Origin: Cupriavidus numazuensis | GTDB lineage: Bacteria; Pseudomonadota; Gammaproteobacteria; Burkholderiales; Burkholderiaceae | Length of the DNA: 64,000 bases | Assembly: GCF_905397435.1 (NCBI RefSeq) | Contig: NZ_CAJPVI010000018.1 | Location: forward strand, 80,288 to 144,287 | Direction: 5' to 3' | Part shown: piece by piece, positions 47,658-57,205 of the stretch | Numbering within the stretch: the first letter of the stretch is position 1 | Layout: each line of letters starts with the position of its first letter | Program-made: the position numbers and the translations under genes | Notes under the pieces: model-generated | The model's input: only the letters and a program-made list of their open reading frames with translations | The model's database searches: none | Told to the model about the DNA's origin: nothing

Positions 47658-48566
47658 ATGCAGGCTGCGCCACTCAATGCCATGGCCGTGTTCGCGCGCG
47701 TGGTGGAATGCGGCAGTTTCTCCGCCGCCGCGCAGGATCTCGGGATGACGCCGTCGGCGGTCAGCCGGCATGTATCGCGGCTCGAAGCCACGCTCGGTGC
47801 GAGCCTGCTGCAGCGGACCACACGGGCCTTCGCGCTGACCGAGCTGGGCCATGCCGTTTATGGCGCCTGCGCACGCATGACGGCGGCCGCGCGGGAGGTC
47901 ACTGCACTGGGTAGCGACCATACCGGCGAACCGCACGGCGTCCTGCGCGTGAGCGCCTCGGTCGTGTTCGGGCAAGCCTGGCTGGCACCTCGCCTCCCCG
48001 CGCTGCTGGAGCGCTATCCGGCCCTGGAACTCCAGCTGACGCTGGCAGACCGCATGGTAGATCTGGTGGAGGAAGGGCTGGACGTGGCCATCCGCATCGC
48101 ACGCGAGCTGCCGCCGGGGCTCGTGGCCCGGCCGCTGCGCGAGGTGCGCTACCAGCTCGTGGCCTCACCGGGATGGCTGCGCCAGCATGGCGCGCCGGCC
48201 GGCCCGGAAGACCTGCCGCACACACGCTGCCTGTACCTTGGCTATGGCGCGTTCGGCGAGCGCTGGTCGCTGCGGCACAAGGCCTCGGGCGATGACGTCA
48301 CGGTCCGCATCCCGCCGCGCTTTACCGTCAACAACAGCATTGCCATCCTTGCCATGGTCGAGCGCGATGCCGGGGTCGGTCTCGTGCCGGATTTCTCCGC
48401 AGCCGCCGGTTTGGCGGACGGACGGCTGGTCACGGTGCTGGACGACTGGGACATCCTGGAGCCGTACATCGGCACGGCCTACGCCGTGTACACCCCGACG
48501 CGGCACGTGCCGCCCAAGGTGCGCGCGTTCGTCGACTATCTGGTGGCCACGGCTGCCGAGCGTTGA
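47658..48566 (+). CDS. LysR-family regulator of the EamA exporter
   Basis: A 302-aa LysR protein. The HTH is MAVFARVVECGSFSAAAQDLGMTPSAVSRHVSRLEATLGASLLQRTTR (residues 9-56), and the periplasmic-binding-like effector domain follows (VLRVSASVVFGQAWLAPRLPALLERYPALELQLTLADRMVDLVEEGLDVAIR). It is of the CrgA/DsdC-like branch by its GTLRVSA.. segment. Divergent from the EamA gene and therefore its likely regulator; the effector is unknown. Confidence 0.9.
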   Translation: MQAAPLNAMAVFARVVECGSFSAAAQDLGMTPSAVSRHVSRLEATLGASLLQRTTRAFALTELGHAVYGACARMTAAAREVTALGSDHTGEPHGVLRVSASVVFGQAWLAPRLPALLERYPALELQLTLADRMVDLVEEGLDVAIRIARELPPGLVARPLREVRYQLVASPGWLRQHGAPAGPEDLPHTRCLYLGYGAFGERWSLRHKASGDDVTVRIPPRFTVNNSIAILAMVERDAGVGLVPDFSAAAGLADGRLVTVLDDWDILEPYIGTAYAVYTPTRHVPPKVRAFVDYLVATAAER

Positions 48567-48587
48567 CCGCCCGGCGTTCCCTGCCGC

Positions 48588-49199
48588 TCAGGCCGAGCAG
48601 ACCCGGTACACCGCGAGGCTGCCGCGCCAGTTCACGCCCCAGTTCACGGTGATGCCTTCATGCATAACCACGCGGTCGACAATGCGCAGGCCGACCTTGG
48701 GCGCCAGCGCCTCGAAATCGCTGATGGTCAGCACGCGCACGTTCGGCGTGTTGTACCACTGGTACGGCAGCGACTCCGACACCGGCATGCGGCCACGGAA
48801 CACCGACAGCCGATGCGGCCAGTAGCCGAAGTTCGGGAACGAGACGATGCACTCGCGCCCCACGCGCAGCGTGTCGCGCAGCACCTGGGCGGTGTTGTGG
48901 ATGGTCTGCAGCGTCTGCGACAGGATCACCGTGTCGAAGCTCTTGTCCTCGAACAGCGCGAGGCCGCCTTCCAGGTTCTGCTGGATGACATGCACGCCCT
49001 TCTGCGCGCAGGCGAGCACGCCTTCGTCCTGGATCTCGATGCCGTAAGCCTGCACGTCGAGCTCGTCCTGCAGGACGCGCAGCAGGCTGCCGTCGCCGCA
49101 GCCAAGGTCGAGCACAGTGGAATTAGGCTCGATCCAGCGAGCGATCGCGCGGAAGTCCGGACGCAGCGCGAGGATATTCGGATTGGCCAGGGCGTTCAT
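48588..49199 (-). CDS. metW: Methionine biosynthesis protein MetW
   Basis: MetW, 203 aa, a SAM-methyltransferase-like protein needed together with MetX for homoserine O-acyltransfer in several proteobacteria. It begins after [39 protein letters not shown] (motif I DLGCGDG), with [29 protein letters not shown] and [41 protein letters not shown]. Its ATG overlaps the metX stop by 4 bp, so the two are coupled. Confidence 0.95.
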   Translation of the reverse strand: MNALANPNILALRPDFRAIARWIEPNSTVLDLGCGDGSLLRVLQDELDVQAYGIEIQDEGVLACAQKGVHVIQQNLEGGLALFEDKSFDTVILSQTLQTIHNTAQVLRDTLRVGRECIVSFPNFGYWPHRLSVFRGRMPVSESLPYQWYNTPNVRVLTISDFEALAPKVGLRIVDRVVMHEGITVNWGVNWRGSLAVYRVCSA

Positions 49200-50368
49200 G
49201 CGCCGATCTCCTCTGCGATGCGGTTGTAGTAAGCGCGCATCAGGTTGTGGTAGCGCGGATCGTCGAGCAGGAAGGCGTCGTGGCCGTGCGGGGCGTCAAT
49301 CTCGGCGTACGAGACCGGGCGCTTGTTGTCGAGCAGCGCCTTGACCAGTTCGCGGCTGCGGTTCGGCGCAAAGCGCCAGTCGGTGGTGAAGCTCGCGACG
49401 AGGAAGCTCGCCTGCGTCTGCGCCATCGCGCGCGTCAGGTCGCCGCCATAGGCCAGTGCCGGGTCGAAATAGTCGAGCGCGCGCGTGATCAGCAGGTAGG
49501 TGTTCGCGTCGAAGTACTCGGCAAACTTGTCGCCCTGGTAGCGCAGGTAGCTCTCGACCTGGAACTCGACGTCGAACGAGAAGCGGATGTCCTCGGTCTT
49601 CAGTTCGCGGCCGAACTTCTCGGCCATGTCTTCATCCGACAGGTAGGTGATATGGCCGATCATGCGGGCCACGCGCAGGCCGCGCTTCGGCTTCACGCCA
49701 TGCGCGTAGTAGTTGCCGCCGTGGAAATCCGGATCCGACAGGATCGAGCTGCGCGCGACCTCGTTGAACGCGATGTTCTGCGCCGACAGCTTGGGCGTCG
49801 ATGCGACCACGATGCAGTGCCGCAGCCGCTGCGGATACATCAGGCTCCAGGCCACCGCCTGCATGCCGCCGAGGCTGCCGCCCATCACCGCGGCGAACTG
49901 CGTGATGCCGAACACATCGGCCACGCGCGCCTGCGCGTTGACCCAGTCTTCCACGGTCACCACGGGGAACATTGCGCCGTAGGGCTGGCCCGTGGCCGGG
50001 TTGGTGCTCATCGGTCCCGTGGAGCCAAAGCATGAGCCCAGGTTGTTCACGCCAATGACGAAGAAGCGGTTGGTATCGAGCGGCTTGCCGGGACCGACCA
50101 TGTTGTCCCACCAGCCCACGTCGCGCGGATCGTCCGCATAGACACCCGCCACGTGGTGCGACGCGTTCAGCGCATGGCAGACCAGCACGGCATTGGAGCG
50201 GTCGGCATTGAGCGTGCCGTAGGTCTCGACCATCAGGTCGTAACCGGCGATCGACGAGCCGTTGCGCAGCTTCAGCGGCTCCTGGAAATGCATGCGCTGC
50301 GGCGTGACGACGCCGACGGAATCGTTCGGCAACGCGAGTGCGGCAGGCGGCAAGGCGACATCTGTCAT
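49196..50368 (-). CDS. metX: Homoserine O-acyltransferase (MetX)
   Basis: MetX, 390 aa, an alpha/beta hydrolase that acylates homoserine as first committed step of methionine synthesis. The nucleophile elbow is [17 protein letters not shown], and [17 protein letters not shown] with [15 protein letters not shown] contain the Asp and His of the triad. Whether acetyl- or succinyl-CoA is used cannot be settled by inspection: MetX enzymes that partner MetW have been reported with either specificity. A SAM-II-like element and an intrinsic terminator precede it, so SAM should repress it by attenuation. It is followed by metW. Confidence 0.96.
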   Translation of the reverse strand: MTDVALPPAALALPNDSVGVVTPQRMHFQEPLKLRNGSSIAGYDLMVETYGTLNADRSNAVLVCHALNASHHVAGVYADDPRDVGWWDNMVGPGKPLDTNRFFVIGVNNLGSCFGSTGPMSTNPATGQPYGAMFPVVTVEDWVNAQARVADVFGITQFAAVMGGSLGGMQAVAWSLMYPQRLRHCIVVASTPKLSAQNIAFNEVARSSILSDPDFHGGNYYAHGVKPKRGLRVARMIGHITYLSDEDMAEKFGRELKTEDIRFSFDVEFQVESYLRYQGDKFAEYFDANTYLLITRALDYFDPALAYGGDLTRAMAQTQASFLVASFTTDWRFAPNRSRELVKALLDNKRPVSYAEIDAPHGHDAFLLDDPRYHNLMRAYYNRIAEEIGA

Positions 50369-50394
50369 GGAATCGGCCCGCGTGAAGCAGGCAT

Positions 50395-50442
50395 AAAAAA
50401 ACCCGACCGGCAGTGCGTGTGAAGCGTCGCAGCCAAGTCGGG
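50395..50442 (-). terminator. Intrinsic terminator in the metX leader (attenuator)
   Basis: On the minus strand the stem CCCGAC (positions 50437-50442 read as GCCCGAC) pairs with GTCGGG (50402-50407) around a long 29-nt loop that has its own partial pairing, followed by TTTTTTT. It lies between the SAM-II-like aptamer and the metX ATG, 27 nt before the start, so it can stop transcription of metX itself. Confidence 0.75.
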
Positions 50443-50502
50443 CATTCGCGGTGTTCCGCGTGCCGGCGTGAATCCCGATCCTGCCTGGGGGCGCCGACCC
50501 AA

Positions 50503-50592
50503 CCTCTTTAGCCGCATTTATATTCGCAGACGGAGGATCGTGGGACCATCCGGCTGCCGCGCGCCCGCAAGCCAGTCATCAAATCGGCGCGA
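50503..50592 (-). promoter_or_regulatory. SAM-II-like riboswitch of metX, with inserted hairpin
   Basis: The minus strand begins CGCGCCGATTTGATGACTGG then CTTGCGGGCGCG. This matches the SAM-II layout: P1 stem CGCGC/GCGCG enclosing a loop with GATTTGA and CTTGC. The conserved 3' block appears as ATAAATGCGGCTAAAGAGG. Between them are about 35 nt not in the minimal motif, which fold as an imperfect hairpin (GGAT-N9-ATCC at its tip). The predicted transcript start from TATAAT at 50599-50604 is directly before P1. Assigned from memory of the consensus; no covariance search was possible. Confidence 0.62.
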
Positions 50593-50598
50593 CGGCTT

Positions 50599-50604
50599 AT
50601 TATA
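50599..50604 (-). promoter_or_regulatory. -10 box of the metX promoter
   Basis: Perfect TATAAT on the minus strand, about 7 bp before the first stem of the SAM-II-like element. No close -35 match is seen (TTGCGG at 19 bp is the nearest). Confidence 0.55.
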
Positions 50605-50678
50605 GTGCAATCCGCCGACCGCGCCGCAACGGGCGTTCATCCATCGCCCATGGACCGCGTCGGCACCGCCGAATCGCC

Positions 50679-51359
50679 ATGCACAAGCCGAACATCCTGG
50701 TCATCGAAGATGAATCCGCCATTGCCGACACGATCGACTACGCGCTGTCCACCGACGGTATGGCCGTGGAGCGCTGCGCGCTCGGTGGCGAGGCCCTGGA
50801 GCGGCTGCGCACGCAGGCATTCGACCTGGTGATCCTTGATGTCGGCCTGCCCGACCTGAGCGGCTTCGAGGTCTGCCGTACCCTGCGCACGTTCACCGAT
50901 GTGCCGGTCATCTTCCTGACCGCGCGGCATGACGAGATTGACCGCGTGGTCGGCCTGGAGATCGGCGCGGACGACTATGTGGTGAAACCCTTCTCGCCGC
51001 GCGAGCTGGCCGCGCGCGTGCGCGTGATCCTGCGGCGCACCGCGCGCCAGCCAGTTGCAGAAGCCGCGAGCCAGAGCGTATTCACGGTGGACAACGACGG
51101 CGCACGCGTGGCCTTCCATGGCCACTGGCTCGAACTCACGCGCTACGAATACCGCATGCTTGCGCTGATGCTGCGCCACCCGGGCCGCATCTACTCACGC
51201 GCGCAGCTCATGGACGAGGTCTGGCACGACGCGCCGGACACCATCGACCGCACCGTCGACACCCACATCAAGACCGTGCGCGCCAAGCTGCGCGCGCTCG
51301 ATGCCGCCAGCGACCCGATCCGCACCCATCGCGGCATGGGCTACTCCATCGAACCATGA
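50679..51359 (+). CDS. creB: CreB-type response regulator
   Basis: CreB, 226 aa, OmpR-family regulator. The receiver domain has the acidic pair Glu10-Asp11-Glu12, the phosphoacceptor Asp54 (VILDVGLPDLSGFEV) and VVKPFSPREL. The C-terminal winged helix ends RTVDTHIKTVRAKLRALDAASDPIRTHRGMGYSIEP, as in CreB. creC starts 19 bp on and creD follows, the same gene order as in enteric creABCD without creA. The system responds to carbon source and, in some species, to beta-lactam stress. Confidence 0.92.
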   Translation: MHKPNILVIEDESAIADTIDYALSTDGMAVERCALGGEALERLRTQAFDLVILDVGLPDLSGFEVCRTLRTFTDVPVIFLTARHDEIDRVVGLEIGADDYVVKPFSPRELAARVRVILRRTARQPVAEAASQSVFTVDNDGARVAFHGHWLELTRYEYRMLALMLRHPGRIYSRAQLMDEVWHDAPDTIDRTVDTHIKTVRAKLRALDAASDPIRTHRGMGYSIEP

Positions 51360-51378
51360 CGGTCGACAGGGCCTGAAC

Positions 51379-52824
51379 ATGCATATCGGGCTTCGCATCT
51401 TTTTCGGCTTCTTCGTGATTGTCGGGCTGGCCGCTTTCCTCACGCTGCGCGTCTTTGTGCAGGAGGTGAAGCCCGGCGTCCGGCAGGCCATGGAGGACAC
51501 GCTCGTCGATACCGCCAATGTGCTGGCCGCCCTGGCGGCGGACGACATGAAGCAGGGCCGGATCAACGATGGCGCCTTCGCCCAGCGGCTGGCGCGGCTG
51601 CAGGATACGCCCGTCGACGCCAGCGTCTGGGGCCTGCGCAAGCAGTCGGTCGGCTATCGCATCTACGTCACCGACACGCACGGCATCGTCCGTTTCGACA
51701 CCACCGGCAGCGCGGTAGGCGCCGACTACTCACGCTGGAACGACGTCTACCTGACGCTGCAGGGCAAGTACGGCGCGCGCAGCACGCGCGCCAATCCCGA
51801 TGACGAGAACAGCACGGTCATGCACGTCGCCGCGCCGATTCGCGATCCCGCCAATGGCCAGACCATCGGCGTGCTGACCGTCGCCAAGCCCAACCTCGCG
51901 ATGGCGCCGTTCATCGAGCGCAGCCAGCGCAAGATCCTGCTGTACGGGCTGCTGCTGATGGGCGTCGCGTTCGCGGTTGGCCTGGTCTGCACGCTGTGGC
52001 TGGTGTTCGGGCTGCGCCGGCTGCAGCGCTACGCGCGCACCGTGGCAGCCGGCGAGCGCGCGGAAATGCCGCTGCACGGCGCGAGCGAGCTGGCCGAACT
52101 GGGGCGCGCGGTGGAAACCATGCGGCTGCGGCTCGAAGGCAAGCAGTATGTCGAGCACTACATCCACACGCTCACGCACGAGATGAAGAGCCCGCTCGCG
52201 GCGATCAGCGGCGCGGCGGAACTGCTGCAGGAAGACATGCCGCCGGCGGACCGTCAGCGCTTTGTCGCCAATATCCGCGGCCAATCCCAGCGCCTGGCCC
52301 AGATGATCCGCAAGCTGCTGGTGCTGGCCGCGGTAGAGCAGCAGCAGCGGCTGGACCATGCCGAGCGCGTCGAGCTGTTGCCATTGCTGCAGGCACTCGT
52401 CGATGAGCTCGAACCGCGCGCGCGCCAGCGCGGCGTGACGTTTGCCCTCGCACCGGACGCCGAACCTGCACTGGCCGTACTGGGCGATCCCTTCATGCTG
52501 CGACAGGCCGTCACCAACCTGCTCGAAAACGCGCTCGATTTCGCGCCAGCCGGCAGCACGGTGCGAATAGATGTGTCCGGCGCGCCGGCCGGCCAAATCG
52601 CCATACAAGTCGCCGACGATGGCCCGGGCATCCCCGACTACGCGCTGCCGCGCCTGTTCGAACGCTTCTATTCGCTGCCGCGCCCGGACGGCCGGGACAA
52701 GAGCACGGGACTTGGCCTCTGCTTCGTGCGCGAGGTCGCGACGCTGCATCACGGCGACATCACCATCCGCAATAGCGACGGCGGTGGCGCGCTTGCCACG
52801 CTCACGCTGCCGGCCGCGTCCTGA
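51379..52824 (+). CDS. creC: CreC-type sensor histidine kinase
   Basis: CreC, 481 aa, membrane sensor. TM1 spans about residues 6-26, a periplasmic domain about 27-187 (with YRIYVTDTHGIVRFDTTG and the ENSTVMHVAAPI segment of the CreC sensory fold), and TM2 about 188-210. HAMP-like linker follows, then the H box YIHTLTHEMKSPLAAI with His267, N box NLLENALDF, G1 DDGPGIP, F and G2 GLGLCFV. ATG at 51379 gives a signal-anchor start; the open frame further upstream only overlaps creB. Neighbours creB and creD support the name. Confidence 0.92.
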   Translation: MHIGLRIFFGFFVIVGLAAFLTLRVFVQEVKPGVRQAMEDTLVDTANVLAALAADDMKQGRINDGAFAQRLARLQDTPVDASVWGLRKQSVGYRIYVTDTHGIVRFDTTGSAVGADYSRWNDVYLTLQGKYGARSTRANPDDENSTVMHVAAPIRDPANGQTIGVLTVAKPNLAMAPFIERSQRKILLYGLLLMGVAFAVGLVCTLWLVFGLRRLQRYARTVAAGERAEMPLHGASELAELGRAVETMRLRLEGKQYVEHYIHTLTHEMKSPLAAISGAAELLQEDMPPADRQRFVANIRGQSQRLAQMIRKLLVLAAVEQQQRLDHAERVELLPLLQALVDELEPRARQRGVTFALAPDAEPALAVLGDPFMLRQAVTNLLENALDFAPAGSTVRIDVSGAPAGQIAIQVADDGPGIPDYALPRLFERFYSLPRPDGRDKSTGLGLCFVREVATLHHGDITIRNSDGGGALATLTLPAAS

Positions 52825-52840
52825 CCCAGCCGGCACGCAC

Positions 52841-52867
52841 TTCACATCGGGCACACAAGCGCTTCAC
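52841..52867. promoter_or_regulatory. Candidate CreB binding site (cre tag), three repeats
   Basis: TTCAC-N6-CACAC-N6-TTCAC in the 112-bp gap between creC and creD. The known cre tag is TTCAC-N6-TTCAC; here three units occur at 11-bp spacing, the middle one degenerate. It suggests creD has its own CreB-dependent promoter. Confidence 0.6.
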
Positions 52868-52936
52868 ACCGGCCCCGCGGTCTGCGCACACGCGGTGGCT
52901 AATCTGGCCGGCACCATCACTTCCGGGGCCCGAGCC

Positions 52937-54337
52937 ATGAACAAAGTCCTGCTGTACAAATCGCTGATCACCGGCGTGCTGATCGTGCTGATCCTGATCC
53001 CGCTCAGCCTTGTGGGCAACCTCGTCCAGGAGCGCAAGTCCTACGGCCAGGAGGCCGAGCAGAGTATCTGGAAGAGCTACGCCGGCCCACAGACGCTGAC
53101 CGGACCGGTGCTCGTGGTGCCGTACAAGGAGGTCACCTCCGTCACCGAACGCGCCGATCCGAAGCAGCCCGCCGTCTCGACGATGCGCGTCGAGGTGCGG
53201 CAACTGCTGGTGTTTCCGCAAACCCTGCGCGTGCAGGCCGGCGTTACGCCGGGCGAACGCTACCGCGGCATCCACAAGACGCTGGTGTACGAGATGCAGA
53301 GCCGCTGGGAGGGCAGCATCACCCTGCCCTCGCCCGATGACCTGGCCCGCTCGCCCGGCCATGTCCGGTTTGAAGTCGGCCAGCCCTATCTGGCGCTGGG
53401 CATTACCGACACACGCGGCCTGATGACTGCGCCCGTGATCGAACTCGATGGCAAGAAATTGCCGCTGCAACAAGGCGCGAAACTGCCCACGCTGCCGCAG
53501 GGCCTGCATGCCGATCTGGACCTGCCCGACTTCAAGGTCGCGGCGGGCCATCCGCGCGATGCTGGCCGCACCGTGCCGTTTGCTCTGACGCTGCCGCTGC
53601 TGGGCGCGCAATCGCTGTCCGTGGTGCCGATCGCCGCGCAGAACGATATCGCGATTCAGTCGGCGTGGCCGCACCCGAGCTTCGACGGCGAGTTCCTGCC
53701 GCGTACGCGTACGGTCGACAACAAAGGGTTCCGCGCGAACTGGAGCGTGACCGCCTTCAACACCAAGGCACGCGAGCAGATTTCGGGCGCAGGCGGCGGC
53801 GGTCTGGACACGGTCACGGTCAAGCTGATCGAGCCGGTCAACATCTATCTGCAGACCGAGCGCGCAACCAAGTACGGCATCCTGTTCGTATTGCTGACGT
53901 TTGCGGGGTTCTTCCTGTTCGAGCTGGTCAAGCAGCTTCGCATCCACCCAATGCAATACCTGCTGGTGGGCCTGGCGCTGGCGCTGTTCTTCCTGCTGCT
54001 GCTGAGCCTCTCCGAACATATCGCCTTTGTGCTGGCCTATGTGGCGGCAAGCGCTGCCTGCATCGGCCTGCTCGGCTTCTACCTGTCGTTCGTGCTGCGC
54101 AGCTGGAAACGCGGGCTGGGCTTCGCCACGCTGCTGACCACGCTGTATGGCGCGCTCTACGTGCTGCTGCGCTCGGAAGACAACGCGCTGGTGCTTGGCT
54201 CGCTGCTGCTGTTCCTGCTGCTGGCCGCGATCATGGTCGTGACGCGCAAGGTGGACTGGTATGCCGCCGGCGCGGCCTTGCAGCCGCAGCACGACAAGCC
54301 CGCCGCCGTTGCGGCGGCGGGAGAGGGTGCGGTCTAG
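52937..54337 (+). CDS. creD: CreD inner-membrane protein
   Basis: CreD, 466 aa, a membrane protein of unknown biochemistry that is the main target of CreB. TM1 is about residues 8-28 (LLYKSLITGVLIVLILIPLSLV), a large periplasmic beta-rich domain spans about 30-300, and the C-terminal part has five or more helices (KYGILFVLLTFAGFFLFELV, IHPMQYLLVGLALALFFLLLLSLSEHIAF, then LGFATLLTTLYGALYVLL). These are CreD signatures. The final 25 residues are Ala-rich. Its stop codon shares bases with the stop of the convergent slmA (CTAG). Confidence 0.93.
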   Translation: MNKVLLYKSLITGVLIVLILIPLSLVGNLVQERKSYGQEAEQSIWKSYAGPQTLTGPVLVVPYKEVTSVTERADPKQPAVSTMRVEVRQLLVFPQTLRVQAGVTPGERYRGIHKTLVYEMQSRWEGSITLPSPDDLARSPGHVRFEVGQPYLALGITDTRGLMTAPVIELDGKKLPLQQGAKLPTLPQGLHADLDLPDFKVAAGHPRDAGRTVPFALTLPLLGAQSLSVVPIAAQNDIAIQSAWPHPSFDGEFLPRTRTVDNKGFRANWSVTAFNTKAREQISGAGGGGLDTVTVKLIEPVNIYLQTERATKYGILFVLLTFAGFFLFELVKQLRIHPMQYLLVGLALALFFLLLLSLSEHIAFVLAYVAASAACIGLLGFYLSFVLRSWKRGLGFATLLTTLYGALYVLLRSEDNALVLGSLLLFLLLAAIMVVTRKVDWYAAGAALQPQHDKPAAVAAAGEGAV

Positions 54338-54999
54338 CCGAGCAGCACGCGCAACTGCGCGTCCACGCGCTCGCCCGGCGACTTGCGGAAACCGCTCTTG
54401 GCATAGCGATGCCACTGGCCTTGCACGTACGCCATGACCAGCGCGGCGCGCAGCGCGACATCGGCATCGGCCGGGAACGCGCCCTGCGTCACGGCGATCT
54501 TCAGGCACTGGCGCAGCGATGCCTCGATGCGGTCGACCATCTGGTTGATACGGTCCTGCAGGCGCTCGTGCTCGCCGACGAGCGCCTCGCCGGTCAGCAC
54601 GCGCGTCATGCCCGGGTTCTTCTCGGCGAACGACAGCAGCATGCGCACGATGGCCTGCATCTGGCGCAGCCCGTGCTCCTCGGTCGTCGTGATCTGGTTG
54701 ATCAGGCCGAACACGGTTTGTTCGATGAAGGCGATCAACCCTTCGAACATCTGCGCCTTGCTCGCGAAATGGCGGTACAGCGCCGCCTCCGACACGCTCA
54801 GGCGCGCCGCCAGTGCGGCGGTGGTGATCTTTTCCCCGCGCGGGTGCTCGAGCATGGCAGCCAGCGTCTGCAGGATCTGGACGCGGCGTTCGCCCGGCCG
54901 CGGCCGCTTGCGCGCCGGCGGCGCGGTTTCGGTGGCCGGCGCGGCGTCCTGCCCGCCCGGCAGGACCGCTTCCGGCGGGGTTCCGTTGCTTTCCATCAT
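54334..54999 (-). CDS. slmA: TetR-family nucleoid occlusion factor SlmA
   Basis: A 221-aa TetR-fold protein. A Pro/Ala-rich 30-residue lead precedes RRVQILQTLAAMLEHPRGEKITTAALAARLSVSEAALYRHFASKAQMFEGLIAFIEQTVFGLINQI, which matches SlmA, the DNA-bound inhibitor of FtsZ ring assembly over the nucleoid. In gammaproteobacteria the function is proven; in betaproteobacteria the name rests on similarity. The start overlaps the nucleotidase stop by 4 bp, and the 3' end overlaps creD. argB and the nucleotidase lie upstream on the same strand. Confidence 0.85.
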   Translation of the reverse strand: MMESNGTPPEAVLPGGQDAAPATETAPPARKRPRPGERRVQILQTLAAMLEHPRGEKITTAALAARLSVSEAALYRHFASKAQMFEGLIAFIEQTVFGLINQITTTEEHGLRQMQAIVRMLLSFAEKNPGMTRVLTGEALVGEHERLQDRINQMVDRIEASLRQCLKIAVTQGAFPADADVALRAALVMAYVQGQWHRYAKSGFRKSPGERVDAQLRVLLG

Positions 55000-55985
55000 G
55001 ACCCGGTTCTCCGCAATCTTTGTTGTAGTTGATGCATCGATTGTACTTTTATGTCCACATAGGCCGGCCGGTTCGGCACGCGCGCCCGTACGCGCGGCGC
55101 GTGATCGGGCTGTGATTGCGGTGACAGCCCGGTAGCGCCTGCCGCCGGAGGGACCTGAGATTCGGCCGCCACCAGCGTCACCGAATGCTCCTGCGCGGCA
55201 TGGCTCGCATGCTGGCGATCCTCGGCATCCAGCGTGGAACGCACCGCGGCATCGCCGCGGCTGCCGGAAGCTTCCGGCGCCGCCACCGCGTGCGGGCGCG
55301 ATGGCGCGATCGTGCGCAGGTAGCCCGTGACCCAGGCCGTGCGAATGCCCGTGCCGGCGTAGCGCTTGAGGTGCGACAGCGTGTCTTCCACCAGCACCGC
55401 CCGGTGCGGCGCGATGCGGGTCTGCGCGAGCAGCCGGCGCAGCATGCGCCGGTCTGGCTTCGGGCGCAGATGCCCGTGCACCCACATCTGCTCGATGGCG
55501 ATCACGCGCTCGAAGCAATGGCTGATGCCGGCAATATCGAGCACCTCGCGCGCATAGGCCTGCGGCGCGTTGGTGACGATGATCTTGCGCCCGGGCAGCC
55601 GGCGCAGGTGCGCGGCCAGCCCGCGCCGCACGCGCACCATGTCGGCCAGCTCGGGAAATTCGTGCGCGGCGCGCAGGAAATCGGCCGGGTCCACGCCGTG
55701 GTGGCGGATCATGCCGAGCAGCGTGGCGCCGTAGCGCTGCCAGTAATCCACGCGCACGCGGCTCGCGGTGGCGTCGTCGCAGCCCAGCACGCGCGCGACG
55801 TAGGCCGTCATCAGCCGGTTGATGGCCGGGAAGATGGCATGCGAGGCGTCGTGCAGCGTGTTGTCCAGATCGAACAGCCACACCGTGTCGCCGGACTGGT
55901 CACCGGCCGGACGCCGGCGCAGGCGCGCCTGGACACGGCGCGAAGTGGAAGGACTGGAAGACACGCCGGATCGGTGCTGAGGCAA
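54996..55985 (-). CDS. HAD-family pyrimidine 5'-nucleotidase
   Basis: A 329-aa haloacid-dehalogenase-fold phosphatase of the SDT1-like pyrimidine 5'-nucleotidase group. Motif I is VWLFDLDNTLHDASHAIFPAIN (the DxDxT nucleophile), motif II is the Thr of KIIVTNAP, motif III KPDRRMLRRLL (Lys), motif IV VLVEDTLSHLKRYA. The catalytic part ends near residue 225. The last 100 residues are Ala/Arg/Gln-rich and probably disordered, which is longer than the usual 240-290 aa. It overlaps slmA by 4 bp and lies 53 bp after argB, forming an argB-nucleotidase-slmA run. Confidence 0.85.
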   Translation of the reverse strand: MPQHRSGVSSSPSTSRRVQARLRRRPAGDQSGDTVWLFDLDNTLHDASHAIFPAINRLMTAYVARVLGCDDATASRVRVDYWQRYGATLLGMIRHHGVDPADFLRAAHEFPELADMVRVRRGLAAHLRRLPGRKIIVTNAPQAYAREVLDIAGISHCFERVIAIEQMWVHGHLRPKPDRRMLRRLLAQTRIAPHRAVLVEDTLSHLKRYAGTGIRTAWVTGYLRTIAPSRPHAVAAPEASGSRGDAAVRSTLDAEDRQHASHAAQEHSVTLVAAESQVPPAAGATGLSPQSQPDHAPRVRARVPNRPAYVDIKVQSMHQLQQRLRRTGS

Positions 55986-56038
55986 AGGAGGAGAAGACAG
56001 CGGGCGGCGCGCCAGCCGGGCGCCGCCCTGGGTGCCGC

Positions 56039-56977
<939 letters not shown>

Positions 56978-57205
56978 TCAACAGGTATGATGGCAAATCT
57001 GCCGCAAACCTGACGGAAAACTCACGGGGATCGCCCGAAAGTGCACCATAGGGCCACGGCAGGCGCCGATTTTACAAGAATCCGCGAGGTGCGCGGGCGA
57101 CCGGCTCACGGGGCCGGGCACAAGCCGGGCCGATGCGCCGCGTGGCGCACGACACGGCGCCCCGGCGTCATCTTTGCGCAACACGTCCGGACCAACGCCG
57201 CAGCG

